Assembly: GCF_000718025.1 (NCBI RefSeq) | Contig: NZ_JODS01000005.1 | Coordinates: 62,001 to 126,000, forward strand | DNA from: Kitasatospora purpeofusca | Lineage (GTDB): Bacteria; Actinomycetota; Actinomycetes; Streptomycetales; Streptomycetaceae | Direction: 5' to 3' | Length of the DNA: 64,000 bases | Shown: one piece after another, positions 41,092-49,218 of the stretch | How the letters are laid out: every line of letters begins with the position of its first letter | How positions within the stretch are numbered: position 1 is the first letter of the stretch | The notes under the pieces: generated by a model | Databases searched by the model: none | What the model saw: only the letters and a program-made list of their open reading frames with translations | What the model was told of the DNA's origin: nothing | Program-made: the position numbers and the translations under genes

Positions 41092-42717
41092 TCAGACCGT
41101 GACGCGGACGGTCGAGACGGCCAGTTCCGCGTCACCGAGGTCGACGCCCCCGGTACCGCCGGAGCCGGTGGCGGACCAGTGGCCGCCCGTACGCCGCCCG
41201 GTGAAGCGGATCTCGTACGTCCCGGCACCCAGGTCCGGCCAGGACACGGTCGAACGCGAGACGGCGCCGGCGGTGGCGGAGAAGTGCCGGTCCTGGTCGC
41301 TCCGGTGCTCCAGGCGCTCACCGCCGTCCGGCGCGGCAACGACCTCGTAGAGGGCGGCACGGCCGGCGATGTCGGCGGTGTCGGCCTGGTAGCAGAAGCC
41401 CCAGTAGTACTCGGCGCGGACGAGCGCCTCGGCCAGGATGCCCCTGGTGGCCGGGCCGCCGTCCTCGAACTCCGCCGGACCGGCCTCGACGTGGGAGCGG
41501 GCCCGCGACCAGCCGCCGCTGCCGTAGCCCTCCACCGTGGCACCGACGACCCAGCCGCCCGTGCCCGTCACCGACGGCGCGGCGGGCGGGGCCGGGCGCG
41601 GGGGCGGCACGAAGTCCTCCACGCCCCGGTGGACCATCAGCAGCGCGCTCCGCCGGTCCCCCTCGGGCCCGTCGGTGAGGGCGAGCAGGCCCGGGGTGTG
41701 CCGGGAGTCGTGCCCCTCGACCGCGACCGGCGGCGTCCAGGCCGCGCCGTCGAACACGGTGTGGAGCAACTGCGGGCCGCCCCGGCCGGGGAGGACGGCG
41801 TGCAGGGCGCCGTCCGACGAGACCAGCGCGACGTTCGCGGCGACCGCGGCCGCGACCTCGACGGGTGCCGTCCAGGCCGCGCCGTCGAACACCACGTGCA
41901 CAAGGCGGCCGGTGTCGTCCCCGGCGAGGACGTGGATGTTGTCCCCGTGCCCGGCGGCGGCCAGGAACGACGCTCCCGCGAGCGCCTCGACGGGCCCCGC
42001 CACGCGCCGCCACTGCTCCGACGCCTCGTCACGGACGCAGTGGACGCCGCCCTCGACGCCCGGGACGAAGGCGTGCAGCGCGCCCCGGAACGGGACCAGG
42101 GCCGCACCCGTCGCACCGGGGACGGGAAGCGCGCGGCCCTCCCGCCACACCCGGGCCGTGTCCGCCCCGGCTCCCCGCGGTCGGCCGTAGGTGAGCTCCA
42201 CGAGCTGCGCCGGCGAGTCCGGCTCCTCGGCGTCCCGCACCGTCAACAGGACGTGGACGGCGCCGTTGTGCACGGCCGCGGCCGGCGCACCGGTGCTCAC
42301 CGCGTTCTCGTACCGGACGCGGGTGCTGCCCTCGTAGTGGACCGCCGTGTCGACGACGGCGTCCGGGGCCCAGGTGACCGCCTCCGCCACCGCCGACTCG
42401 GCGGCCGCGATCGCGGCGTCCGGGTCGTCCTGCTCGGCCGCCCCGTCCTTCGACGCGGCCTTCAACGCGTCCAGCTCCGCCGCCCGCAGCCGCGCCCCGG
42501 CCGGGACGAACCCGGTCCACCACAGGTCGAGGACGTCGTGCTCGCCCTTGCCGTACGGCTCGCCGACGTGCAGGCACAGCAGTTCGTCGTCGAGCGCCAC
42601 CAGGACCGGCTCGGCCGCGCTCCGGTGGCCGGGGAACCGCGAGTCCGGCCCCCAGCCACCCTCCCGGCGGTACACCGACCGCCACAGGTTCCGGTCGTCC
42701 ACCGTCTGATCGGCCAT
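41092..42717 (-). CDS. Propeller-like protein of unknown function
   Basis: A 541-aa protein without signal peptide. The middle part (about 170-370) has repeated motifs of about 45 residues, LVHVVFDGAAWTAPVEV, LLHTVFDGAAWTPPVAV and VHVLL, each with HxVFDG and a Trp-containing strand, as in sialidase/YncE-like propellers or fungal fucose lectins. The last 150 residues contain SVTGTGGWVVGATVEGYGSG and a beta-sandwich ending TVRVTV. No catalytic residues are recognised. ATG 42717 (MADQTVDDRN) is chosen; upstream frame is Arg/Gly-rich shadow. It may bind glycans in the cytosol or be exported by another route. Confidence 0.7.
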   Translation of the reverse strand: MADQTVDDRNLWRSVYRREGGWGPDSRFPGHRSAAEPVLVALDDELLCLHVGEPYGKGEHDVLDLWWTGFVPAGARLRAAELDALKAASKDGAAEQDDPDAAIAAAESAVAEAVTWAPDAVVDTAVHYEGSTRVRYENAVSTGAPAAAVHNGAVHVLLTVRDAEEPDSPAQLVELTYGRPRGAGADTARVWREGRALPVPGATGAALVPFRGALHAFVPGVEGGVHCVRDEASEQWRRVAGPVEALAGASFLAAAGHGDNIHVLAGDDTGRLVHVVFDGAAWTAPVEVAAAVAANVALVSSDGALHAVLPGRGGPQLLHTVFDGAAWTPPVAVEGHDSRHTPGLLALTDGPEGDRRSALLMVHRGVEDFVPPPRPAPPAAPSVTGTGGWVVGATVEGYGSGGWSRARSHVEAGPAEFEDGGPATRGILAEALVRAEYYWGFCYQADTADIAGRAALYEVVAAPDGGERLEHRSDQDRHFSATAGAVSRSTVSWPDLGAGTYEIRFTGRRTGGHWSATGSGGTGGVDLGDAELAVSTVRVTV

Positions 42718-42861
42718 CAGCCGTGCTCCCCGCTCGTTCCACCGCCCGCCCCCGGACGGGCGGGCCTCCCTGCCCCGGAACGTAGCCCGCCGCCCACCCC
42801 CGCGCGGGCAGTGGCCCGAACCGGCCACACCACGGCCGGGGAACGGCTCGAACGGCGCCCC

Positions 42862-43425
42862 CTAGCGCAGTACCCGGTAGCGGAGGTGGACGACTTTGGA
42901 GGTGAAGGTGCGGGTCTCCAGGAGTTCGAGGTCCTGCCGGCGCTCGTGCCGGGGGAAGAACGGGATGCCGCCGCCGACCAGCACCGGGTGCACCCGGGGC
43001 CGGTACTCGTCGATCAGGCCCGCGGCGGCCACCGCGGCGGCGAGGGTCGCACCGCCGATGGCGATCTCGCCCTCCCCCGGCTCGGCCCGCAGCCGGGCGA
43101 TCTCCTCCGCGACCGTGCCGGTGGCCAGCCGGGCGTTGCCCCGCACCTCCGACAGCGTGGTGGAGAACACCACCTTCGGGAGCGGGTTCCAGAGCGCCGT
43201 CCACTCCCGCTCGACCTCGTCGAGGGACTGGTCCTCCTCGGCGGTCTCCCAGTACAGCATCGTCTCGTACAGCCGGCGCCCCATCAGATGGACGCCCACC
43301 CCCCGGAGCTCGTCGAGCGCGAGCCGGAACACCTCCTCGTCCGGCCCCGACCAGTCGAAACCGCCGTCGGGCCCGACGATGTAACCGTCGAGCGACATGC
43401 CCATCGAGTACGTCACCTTGCGCAT
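42862..43425 (-). CDS. RibD C-terminal/DHFR-like reductase
   Basis: A 187-aa protein of the RibD-C/dihydrofolate-reductase-like superfamily, which uses NADPH to reduce small heterocycles; most members are orphan. Signatures: YSMGMSLDGYIVGPDGGFDW at the start, LMGRRLYETM, and the cofactor motif IGGATLAAAVAAAGLIDEYR. GGAG stands seven bases before ATG 43425 (MRKVTYSMG). It is a single gene; the substrate is unknown. Confidence 0.9.
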   Translation of the reverse strand: MRKVTYSMGMSLDGYIVGPDGGFDWSGPDEEVFRLALDELRGVGVHLMGRRLYETMLYWETAEEDQSLDEVEREWTALWNPLPKVVFSTTLSEVRGNARLATGTVAEEIARLRAEPGEGEIAIGGATLAAAVAAAGLIDEYRPRVHPVLVGGGIPFFPRHERRQDLELLETRTFTSKVVHLRYRVLR

Positions 43426-43605
43426 ACCGGCTCTCCTCCGCGTCACCGGCCTCCGACAGTAGGGCCCGGGGACGCGGCGAGGGCCGTCCTGTCCGGCGGG
43501 ATCCCCCGGACGGAGTCACCCCGCCTGCGCGGCCGCCCCCCGCCGACCGCCGCGCGGCAGGATATTCGGTCGGCCGGGGCGCGCCGCGCCGCTAGGTTGG
43601 CCGCC

Positions 43606-44037
43606 ATGGCACTGACGAAGATCCACCTTTCCTCCGGCCGCTCGATCGAGCTCTCCGACGTGCGGCTGTCCTCGACGTACGGGGGCTTCCTGGAGGGGTA
43701 TCCGTTCCGGCGGATCAACGACCTCAAGCTGGAGCGCGAGCTCAGGAACGCCCGGGAGGCCGCGCCCTCGGTGCCCGTGCACCTGGTCGACCCGGTCCGG
43801 CACCTCCCGGACGACACCCCGGGCGCCTTCGGACCGGTGGAGGTGCTGCCGGCCGTGACCTGCGTCGGACGCTTCACCTCCCGGCCGGTCGGTCCCGGCC
43901 GGGACGCGGTGTCGTACTACTCGGCCCTGACCCTCGTGTGGTTCCAGGACACCCCCGTCCTCCCCTCGGAGGAGGACGCCGACACCGCGCTCCGGGACCT
44001 CCGCTGGGAGGACCTCGCCGAGGACTTCGAGATCTAG
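43606..44037 (+). CDS. Unrecognised 143-aa protein
   Basis: A compact protein with no signal peptide or membrane segment: MALTKIHLSSGRSIELSDVR and a hydrophobic-polar alternation typical of a small beta-sheet fold, then an acidic helix at the end (EEDADTALRDLRWEDLAEDF). Conserved-looking pairs are FLEGYPFRRIN and SALTLVWFQD. It does not overlap its neighbours and has normal codon use. It could be a small immunity or antitoxin-like protein, but nothing proves this. Confidence 0.6.
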   Translation: MALTKIHLSSGRSIELSDVRLSSTYGGFLEGYPFRRINDLKLERELRNAREAAPSVPVHLVDPVRHLPDDTPGAFGPVEVLPAVTCVGRFTSRPVGPGRDAVSYYSALTLVWFQDTPVLPSEEDADTALRDLRWEDLAEDFEI

Positions 44038-44055
44038 GATCCCGCCCGGGGCGGC

Positions 44056-46113
44056 TCAGCCGATGGTGATCCTGAAGATCTTGTCCGAGCCGTCCGGCTG
44101 GTTGCCGTTGTTGTCCGCGTTGGTGGTGGTCAGCCAGAGCTGGTCGGCGCCGGGGACCTTGCTGACGGTGCGCAGGCGGCCGTAGGTGCCGACGTAGTAG
44201 GAGGTCGCGGTGCCGACCGACTCGGTGTCGCCGTTGATCGGGATCCGGTACATCCGGGTGCCGCGCAGCGCCGCCAGGTAGACCACGTTGCGGACGATGG
44301 CGATGCCGCTCGGGGAGGCGAGGTTGACCGGCCAGCTGGCCTTGGGGTCGGTCATTCCGGACTTGCCGCAGGTGCCCTCGCAGGTCGGCCAGCCGTAGTT
44401 GGCGCCCGGCTTGATCAGGTTGAGCTCGTCGTACTTGGAGTCGCCGAACTCGGCCTCCCAGAGCCGTCCGTTGCGGTCGAAGGCGAGGCCCTGCGGATTG
44501 CGGTGGCCGAGGCTGTAGACGTAGTTGTTGAACGGGTTGCCCGGGGCGGGCTTGCCCGCGGTGGTCATCCGCAGGATCTTCCCGTTGAGGGAGTTCTTGT
44601 CCTGCGCGAGGTCGGGCGTCTGGCCGTCGCCGGTGGTGGCGTAGAGGTAGCCGTCCGGGCCGAAGGCCAACCGGCCGCCGTTGTGGTAGCGGTTCTTCTT
44701 GATGCCCTGGAGCAGAACCGTGTAGCCGGAGAGGGTGCTGCCGTTGTAGGTCATGCGGACGATCCGGTTGCCCTCGGCGGCGGTGTGCATGAAGTACACG
44801 TAGTGGTTGGTGGACCAGTTGGGGTCGACGGCCACGCCGAGCAGGCCGCCCTCGCCGTCGGTGGTGACGGTGTTGGGCACGGCGCCGATCGCCGTCCTGG
44901 TACCGCTCTTGGCCTGCTTGAAGACCTTGAAGCTGTCCCGCTCGGTGACCAGCGCGCTGGAGCCGTCCGGCATCCAGGAGATGCCCCAGGGCACGGTCCA
45001 GCCACTGCTGAGGGTGGTCGGCGAGCCCGGGACGCCGCCGTCGGCCGGACAGGCGGCGGTGGTGAAGGAGACCGGGGCGGAGGCCGGGGAGACGCCGCCC
45101 GCGGCGTCCTTGGCGACCACGGTCAGGGTGAACGGCGCGTCGCAGGCCAGGCCGGTGACGGTGGTGCCGGTGGCCGGCGGGGTGCCGGTGACGGTGGCCA
45201 GCGCGGCGCCGCCGCTGCGGACCTCGTACGCCACCACGCCCTTGTCGTCGGTGGCCGCCGCCCAGTCGAGCTTGGCGGAGGTGGCGGTGACGGCGGAGAC
45301 GGTGGGGGCGCCGGGCGCGCTCGGCGGCGGGTCGTCCCCGGCACCGGTGGTGCAGTCGACGGCGACGCTCGCCGGGGAGGCGTTGCCGGCGGCGTCCCGG
45401 GCGATCACGCTGAGGTTGTAGGTGGTGCCGGGGGTGAGGCCGGTGAGCGCCTTGGCGGTGGTGTCGCCGGGTGTCTCGGCGAGCTTGTTGCCGTGCTCGT
45501 AGATGTCGTACGCGGTGACGCCGACGTTGTCGGTGGCGGCCGGCCAGCCGAGGGTCAGGCCGTTGGGGCCGACGGCGCTGCAGGACGGCTGACCCGGGCG
45601 GCTCGGCGCGGTGGTGTCGGCCGCGGCGGTGCCGACGGTGAGCCGGTCCAGGTTGGGGCCGCCGTTGGCGGTGGTCGCGGTGGCGCGCACGGTGTTGGTC
45701 CCGGCCCTGAGCGGCGCGTTCAGCGTCCGGGCGGCCCAGGTGTTCCAGTCCGCGGTGGCCGGGAAGGAGACGCCGGCGGCGACCACGGTGCCGTTGACGG
45801 AGATGTCCATCGGGCGGTCGACGGCGGTGCCGTTGGCGTAGCGGAAGGTCAGCGGGGCGGTGCCGGCCGAGGTGGCGCCGACGCCGAACTCGACGTAGGA
45901 GCCGGCCACGTTGGTGTAGTCGACGAAGCCGGTGCCGGTGTACCCGGTGTGGTTGGTGGCCACGGCGCCCTGGACGACGGTGGCGTCCTCGGCCTGGTGG
46001 TCGGTGGCGGCGAACCGGGGTCGTGGCTGGGCCTGGGCCGGGGGGACGGTCGCGGTGGTGATGATCAGTGCGGCGACGGCGAGACCCACGCCGCCTGCGG
46101 ATGTCGGACGCAT
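44056..46113 (-). CDS. Secreted PQQ-dependent-type sugar dehydrogenase with CBM and FN3 domains
   Basis: A 685-aa exported enzyme. Signal peptide 1-28 (AALIITTATVPPAQA). Then a carbohydrate-binding module of family 35/6 type (about 38-160, HTGYTGTGFVDYTNVAGSYV and LRAGTNTVRATATTANGGPN), two fibronectin type III domains (170-255, 265-350) and a six-bladed propeller of the glucose/sorbosone dehydrogenase family (365-685: WGISWMPDGSSALVTERD, GLLGVAVDPNW, SLGHRNPQGLAFD). Such enzymes oxidise sugars with PQQ as cofactor. GGAGGA precedes the ATG; the neighbouring gene ends 16 bases before, so both form one operon with a shared CBM type. Confidence 0.9.
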   Translation of the reverse strand: MRPTSAGGVGLAVAALIITTATVPPAQAQPRPRFAATDHQAEDATVVQGAVATNHTGYTGTGFVDYTNVAGSYVEFGVGATSAGTAPLTFRYANGTAVDRPMDISVNGTVVAAGVSFPATADWNTWAARTLNAPLRAGTNTVRATATTANGGPNLDRLTVGTAAADTTAPSRPGQPSCSAVGPNGLTLGWPAATDNVGVTAYDIYEHGNKLAETPGDTTAKALTGLTPGTTYNLSVIARDAAGNASPASVAVDCTTGAGDDPPPSAPGAPTVSAVTATSAKLDWAAATDDKGVVAYEVRSGGAALATVTGTPPATGTTVTGLACDAPFTLTVVAKDAAGGVSPASAPVSFTTAACPADGGVPGSPTTLSSGWTVPWGISWMPDGSSALVTERDSFKVFKQAKSGTRTAIGAVPNTVTTDGEGGLLGVAVDPNWSTNHYVYFMHTAAEGNRIVRMTYNGSTLSGYTVLLQGIKKNRYHNGGRLAFGPDGYLYATTGDGQTPDLAQDKNSLNGKILRMTTAGKPAPGNPFNNYVYSLGHRNPQGLAFDRNGRLWEAEFGDSKYDELNLIKPGANYGWPTCEGTCGKSGMTDPKASWPVNLASPSGIAIVRNVVYLAALRGTRMYRIPINGDTESVGTATSYYVGTYGRLRTVSKVPGADQLWLTTTNADNNGNQPDGSDKIFRITIG

Positions 46114-46129
46114 GCGCTCCTCCAGGGGG

Positions 46130-47356
46130 TCAGCGGACGGTGATCCGGTCGAGGTTGGGGCCGCCGTCGGCGGTGGTCGAGGTGAACCGGACGGTGTTGA
46201 CCCCGGCCTTCAGCGACACCGGCAGGGCCGCGGTCGCCCAGGTGTCCCAGTTCGCGGTCGGGGCGAAGGTGCGCCCGGCGGCGATCCGGGTGCCGTTGAC
46301 GGCGATGTCCATCGGCCGGCCGGCGGCGGTGCCGTTGGCGTAGCGCAGCTCCAGCGAGGCCGTCGAGGCGGCCGCCGCCCGGACCGTCCACTCGGCATAA
46401 CTCCCCGGCGTGTTCTCCAGGTTGACGAACCCGGCACCGCTGTGGCCGGTGTGGTCGGTGTCGACGGTGCCCTGCGAGACCCGTGCCTCGTCCGCCCGGA
46501 AGACCCCGGAGGGGCCGGGGACCAGCTGGTAGCCGCGCATCTCCCTGGTCAGCAGATAGCAGTCCTGGAGCGAGCCGGAGGTGTCGCCGAGCGAGCGGTA
46601 GATGCCCCACTTGGGCCGCACCCGGTCGGCGAGGAAGGTGTCGACGCCGGTCCGCTCGATGTCGACGACGGTGGCGCCGGCGCTGCGCAGGATCCACCGG
46701 ACCGAGCCGGAGGAACCGTCCCCCACCGTGATCCGGAAGTCCACGTCCACCCAGCGGTCGTGCAGCGGGTCCAGGCTGGTTCGCCCCACCAGGACGTCGC
46801 TGATGGGGAGTTGGAGCTCGATGGTCTGCGCACCGCCGACCCGGCGCAGCGACTGGACGACGATCGGCGAGGTGCCGTTGCCGGGCTGCTTGATCTGCAT
46901 GATGTGGGTGAAGCTGGTGGTGGCCTTCAGCACGGACGGGATGTACATCGCGTAGGTGGTCCGCCAGGTCTGACCGGACTTCCACTCCAGGAAGGCGCCG
47001 CCCGCCGGGCTGCGCATTCCGGTGACCTCCTGCCGCTGCCGGTCGGTGGCGGAGTCCCGGTCGACCGTGTGCATGGTCCAGCGGTAGGTGTCGCCCTCGG
47101 CCCGGATGTGCGGGTGCCCGGCGGGGTGGGAGTCGGCGCGGTCGTCCTCGACCGTCTCGAAGGCGGCGAGCCCGTCGGCGGCGGCCGAGGGGGCCCAGCG
47201 CTGCTGCCAGCTGGAGACGCTGAGCGCGGCGGCCGGGGCGGCGGCATCGGCAGCGGCAACGGTGGCGGCAGCGGTGGCGGTGGTTCGGGGAAGTCCGACG
47301 GTGGCGGCGGCGGAGAGCGCGGCACCGAGGACGGTTCGACGGGTGGGCCTGTTCAC
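46130..47356 (-). CDS. Secreted polysaccharide lyase-like protein with CBM
   Basis: A 408-aa exported protein with a Tat-like signal (RPTRRTVLGAALSAAATVGL). Residues 50-290 form a concanavalin-A-like jelly roll with motifs of the alginate/heparin lyase-like group (IRAEGDTYRWTMHTVDRDSA, KSGQTWRTTYAMYIPSVL, RWVDVDFRITVG, VRPKWGIYRSLG). Residues 295-408 repeat the CBM found in the next gene (HTGHSGAGFVNLENTPGSYA, LELRYANGTAAGRPMDIAVN). It likely binds and cleaves an acidic or neutral glycan, releasing sugars for the partner dehydrogenase; activity is inferred from the fold. Confidence 0.85.
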   Translation of the reverse strand: MNRPTRRTVLGAALSAAATVGLPRTTATAAATVAAADAAAPAAALSVSSWQQRWAPSAAADGLAAFETVEDDRADSHPAGHPHIRAEGDTYRWTMHTVDRDSATDRQRQEVTGMRSPAGGAFLEWKSGQTWRTTYAMYIPSVLKATTSFTHIMQIKQPGNGTSPIVVQSLRRVGGAQTIELQLPISDVLVGRTSLDPLHDRWVDVDFRITVGDGSSGSVRWILRSAGATVVDIERTGVDTFLADRVRPKWGIYRSLGDTSGSLQDCYLLTREMRGYQLVPGPSGVFRADEARVSQGTVDTDHTGHSGAGFVNLENTPGSYAEWTVRAAAASTASLELRYANGTAAGRPMDIAVNGTRIAAGRTFAPTANWDTWATAALPVSLKAGVNTVRFTSTTADGGPNLDRITVR

Positions 47357-47685
47357 GTGACTCCTTGCGGTCGGGGGGAGAACGCCGGAGAGCAGCGGAA
47401 GGGGAGCGCGGCGGGAGTGGGGTCCCGCTCGCTGGGACGGACGGGCCGTCAGGGCAGGTGACGTACAGAATCCCGGCGTGAGGGTGCACGGTCAAGGCAT
47501 TTGGTTAGGAAACTTTCCCAATTATTGCCAGCGGCACCGCACCGGGCCACCGCGACGCCGCCCTCGAACGGGTGATGACGGGTCAGCACTCGACCGGTCA
47601 CGGGCCGGTCCCGGTCCGGGTGGTGGCGGTTCCCGGGGCGGGCGGCCGGGTAGCTCCGGGGCGGGCCGGGACCGAGGGGGGGACC
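47357..47685. other. Divergent promoter region
   Basis: A stretch of 329 bases between the lyase and the PASTA protein. Around 47495-47530 it is clearly AT-rich for this genome (ATTTGGTTAGG, CCCAATTATTGCC) and contains the palindrome GGAAACTTTCC (47508-47518), a possible operator near the lyase promoter. No gene or RNA seen. Confidence 0.45.
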
Positions 47686-49107
47686 ATGGCGCTGTACTGC
47701 GAACTGTGCGGCTCCCGGACGGACGGGGTCGAACGGCTCGGCGTCTACTGCCCGGGCGAGTACTGCGGCACCGACCTGCGGGCCGGGGCGGACGCCGGGG
47801 TGCGGGCCTGGTGCGAACCGGAGCGCCGGTTCGGGGTGGCCGGTGGCACGGTGCTGGTGGACCTGCTGGTGTGCAACGCCGGGCCGCGGGCCACGGGCTT
47901 CCACCTCGAACCGGTCGAACCCGTGCGCGGGCGGCTGGACTTCGACCGGCGGGCGGCCGAGGCACCGCTCGCTTCCGGGGCGACCCGGCGGATCGAGCTG
48001 CGGTACTCCGTGCCGTTGGACCTGGTAGGGCCGGCCCTCGACATCGCCTCCCGCTTCGGCGTACCGGCGGCCGACGTCGTGGGCCGGGCGCAGGGTGCGC
48101 TGCCCTCCCGGTTCGGCGTCGCGCTGCGGGTGGCCGCGACCTCGGCCCACCAGGGGGCGGCCTGCGCGGCGTTCGCGGTGGACGTGCCCGGGCAGTTCGA
48201 CGTCGACCTGCATCGGGACGGCGACCGGGGCCGCGACGACGGGAGCAGCGGTGGCCGGAGCAGCGGCGGGGACGGCGGGCGAGGCGGCGGGCGGCCCTCG
48301 CCCGGGCGGCCGTCGACGCCGGGGCGCCCGCAGCGGCCCGGGCGGCCGGACGGTGGGACCGGCGGTCGGACCGGCGGTGGCTGCGGACCCCTGGTGATCG
48401 CCGTGCTGGTGGCGGTCGTGGCGGTGCTGGTGGCGGTCTTCGTGGTGCTCGGCCGCGGCCGGGACGGCGGCACCTCCACGGCGGGACCGGGCGCGGGCGC
48501 TGTCTCCGCGCAGCCCGTCCCGGCCCAGGTCACCTCGGCGTTCTCACCCGCATCGGTGAGCGGGCGCCCCGGGAGCGTGAGCGGTAGCGGCGGCGGGAAC
48601 GGGGGCGGGAAGGTGAAGCCCTCGCCCCCCGTCCCGCCCCGGTCCACCTCGCCCAGCACCCCGCCCAGCACCCCGCCCACCCGTTCGCCCACCCCCCGAA
48701 CGGTCGTGCTCCCGTCCCTGGCCGGGCTCGACGAGGCCACCGCCGAGGCAGAGCTCAAGGACCTCGGCCTGCGCTCGACCGCCGCCACCGTCACCGCCGG
48801 CCGGCTGCCCGCGCTCCAGGTCCTCGCCACCGACCCGGCCGCCGGCACCGAGGTCCCGGCGGGGGCGACCGTCGTCCTGCGGGTCTCGGACGGGCGGGCG
48901 CCGGTCCCCGCCGTCGCGGGCCTCACCCGCGCCGACTCCGAGAAGCTGCTCCGGGACCTCCACTTCACCAAGGTCACCGTCTTCAGCGAACAGGACGGCA
49001 CCAAGCCCCTGAACCAGGCGCTCCGCACCGACCCTCCCGCCGGCACGGTGGTCGCCCTGGACGCACCGGTCACGCTCTGGTTCGCGATCAGACCCATCAT
49101 TCGCTGA
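47686..49107 (+). CDS. Zinc-ribbon membrane protein with PASTA domains
   Basis: A 473-aa single-pass protein. The N-terminus has a C4 zinc ribbon (Cys5, Cys8, Cys22, Cys27 in YCELCGS and YCPGEYC), then a beta-rich domain (about 45-175), a Gly/Arg/Pro linker, one membrane helix (234-256), an outer Pro/Ser/Thr stalk, and two PASTA domains (about 345-408 and 411-473) that bind muropeptides in Ser/Thr kinases such as PknB. Here no kinase is attached, so a cell-wall signal would be passed to the zinc-ribbon domain by other means. GAGGGGGG precedes the ATG. Confidence 0.85.
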   Translation: MALYCELCGSRTDGVERLGVYCPGEYCGTDLRAGADAGVRAWCEPERRFGVAGGTVLVDLLVCNAGPRATGFHLEPVEPVRGRLDFDRRAAEAPLASGATRRIELRYSVPLDLVGPALDIASRFGVPAADVVGRAQGALPSRFGVALRVAATSAHQGAACAAFAVDVPGQFDVDLHRDGDRGRDDGSSGGRSSGGDGGRGGGRPSPGRPSTPGRPQRPGRPDGGTGGRTGGGCGPLVIAVLVAVVAVLVAVFVVLGRGRDGGTSTAGPGAGAVSAQPVPAQVTSAFSPASVSGRPGSVSGSGGGNGGGKVKPSPPVPPRSTSPSTPPSTPPTRSPTPRTVVLPSLAGLDEATAEAELKDLGLRSTAATVTAGRLPALQVLATDPAAGTEVPAGATVVLRVSDGRAPVPAVAGLTRADSEKLLRDLHFTKVTVFSEQDGTKPLNQALRTDPPAGTVVALDAPVTLWFAIRPIIR

Positions 49108-49136
49108 GCCACGGCCCACCCCGGGCCCGCATACGG

Positions 49137-49185
49137 CGACGTGCCGCGGCCCGGTGGGTGCACCCCACCGGGCCGCGGCACGTCG
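49137..49185. terminator. Strong bidirectional terminator
   Basis: A 22-bp stem starting CGACGTGCCGCGGCCCGGTG with loop TGCAC, between the PASTA protein and the convergent pgm gene. Confidence 0.85.
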
Positions 49186-49218
49186 GCTCGGCTCGACTCG
49201 GTACCGGACGCCGGTCCG

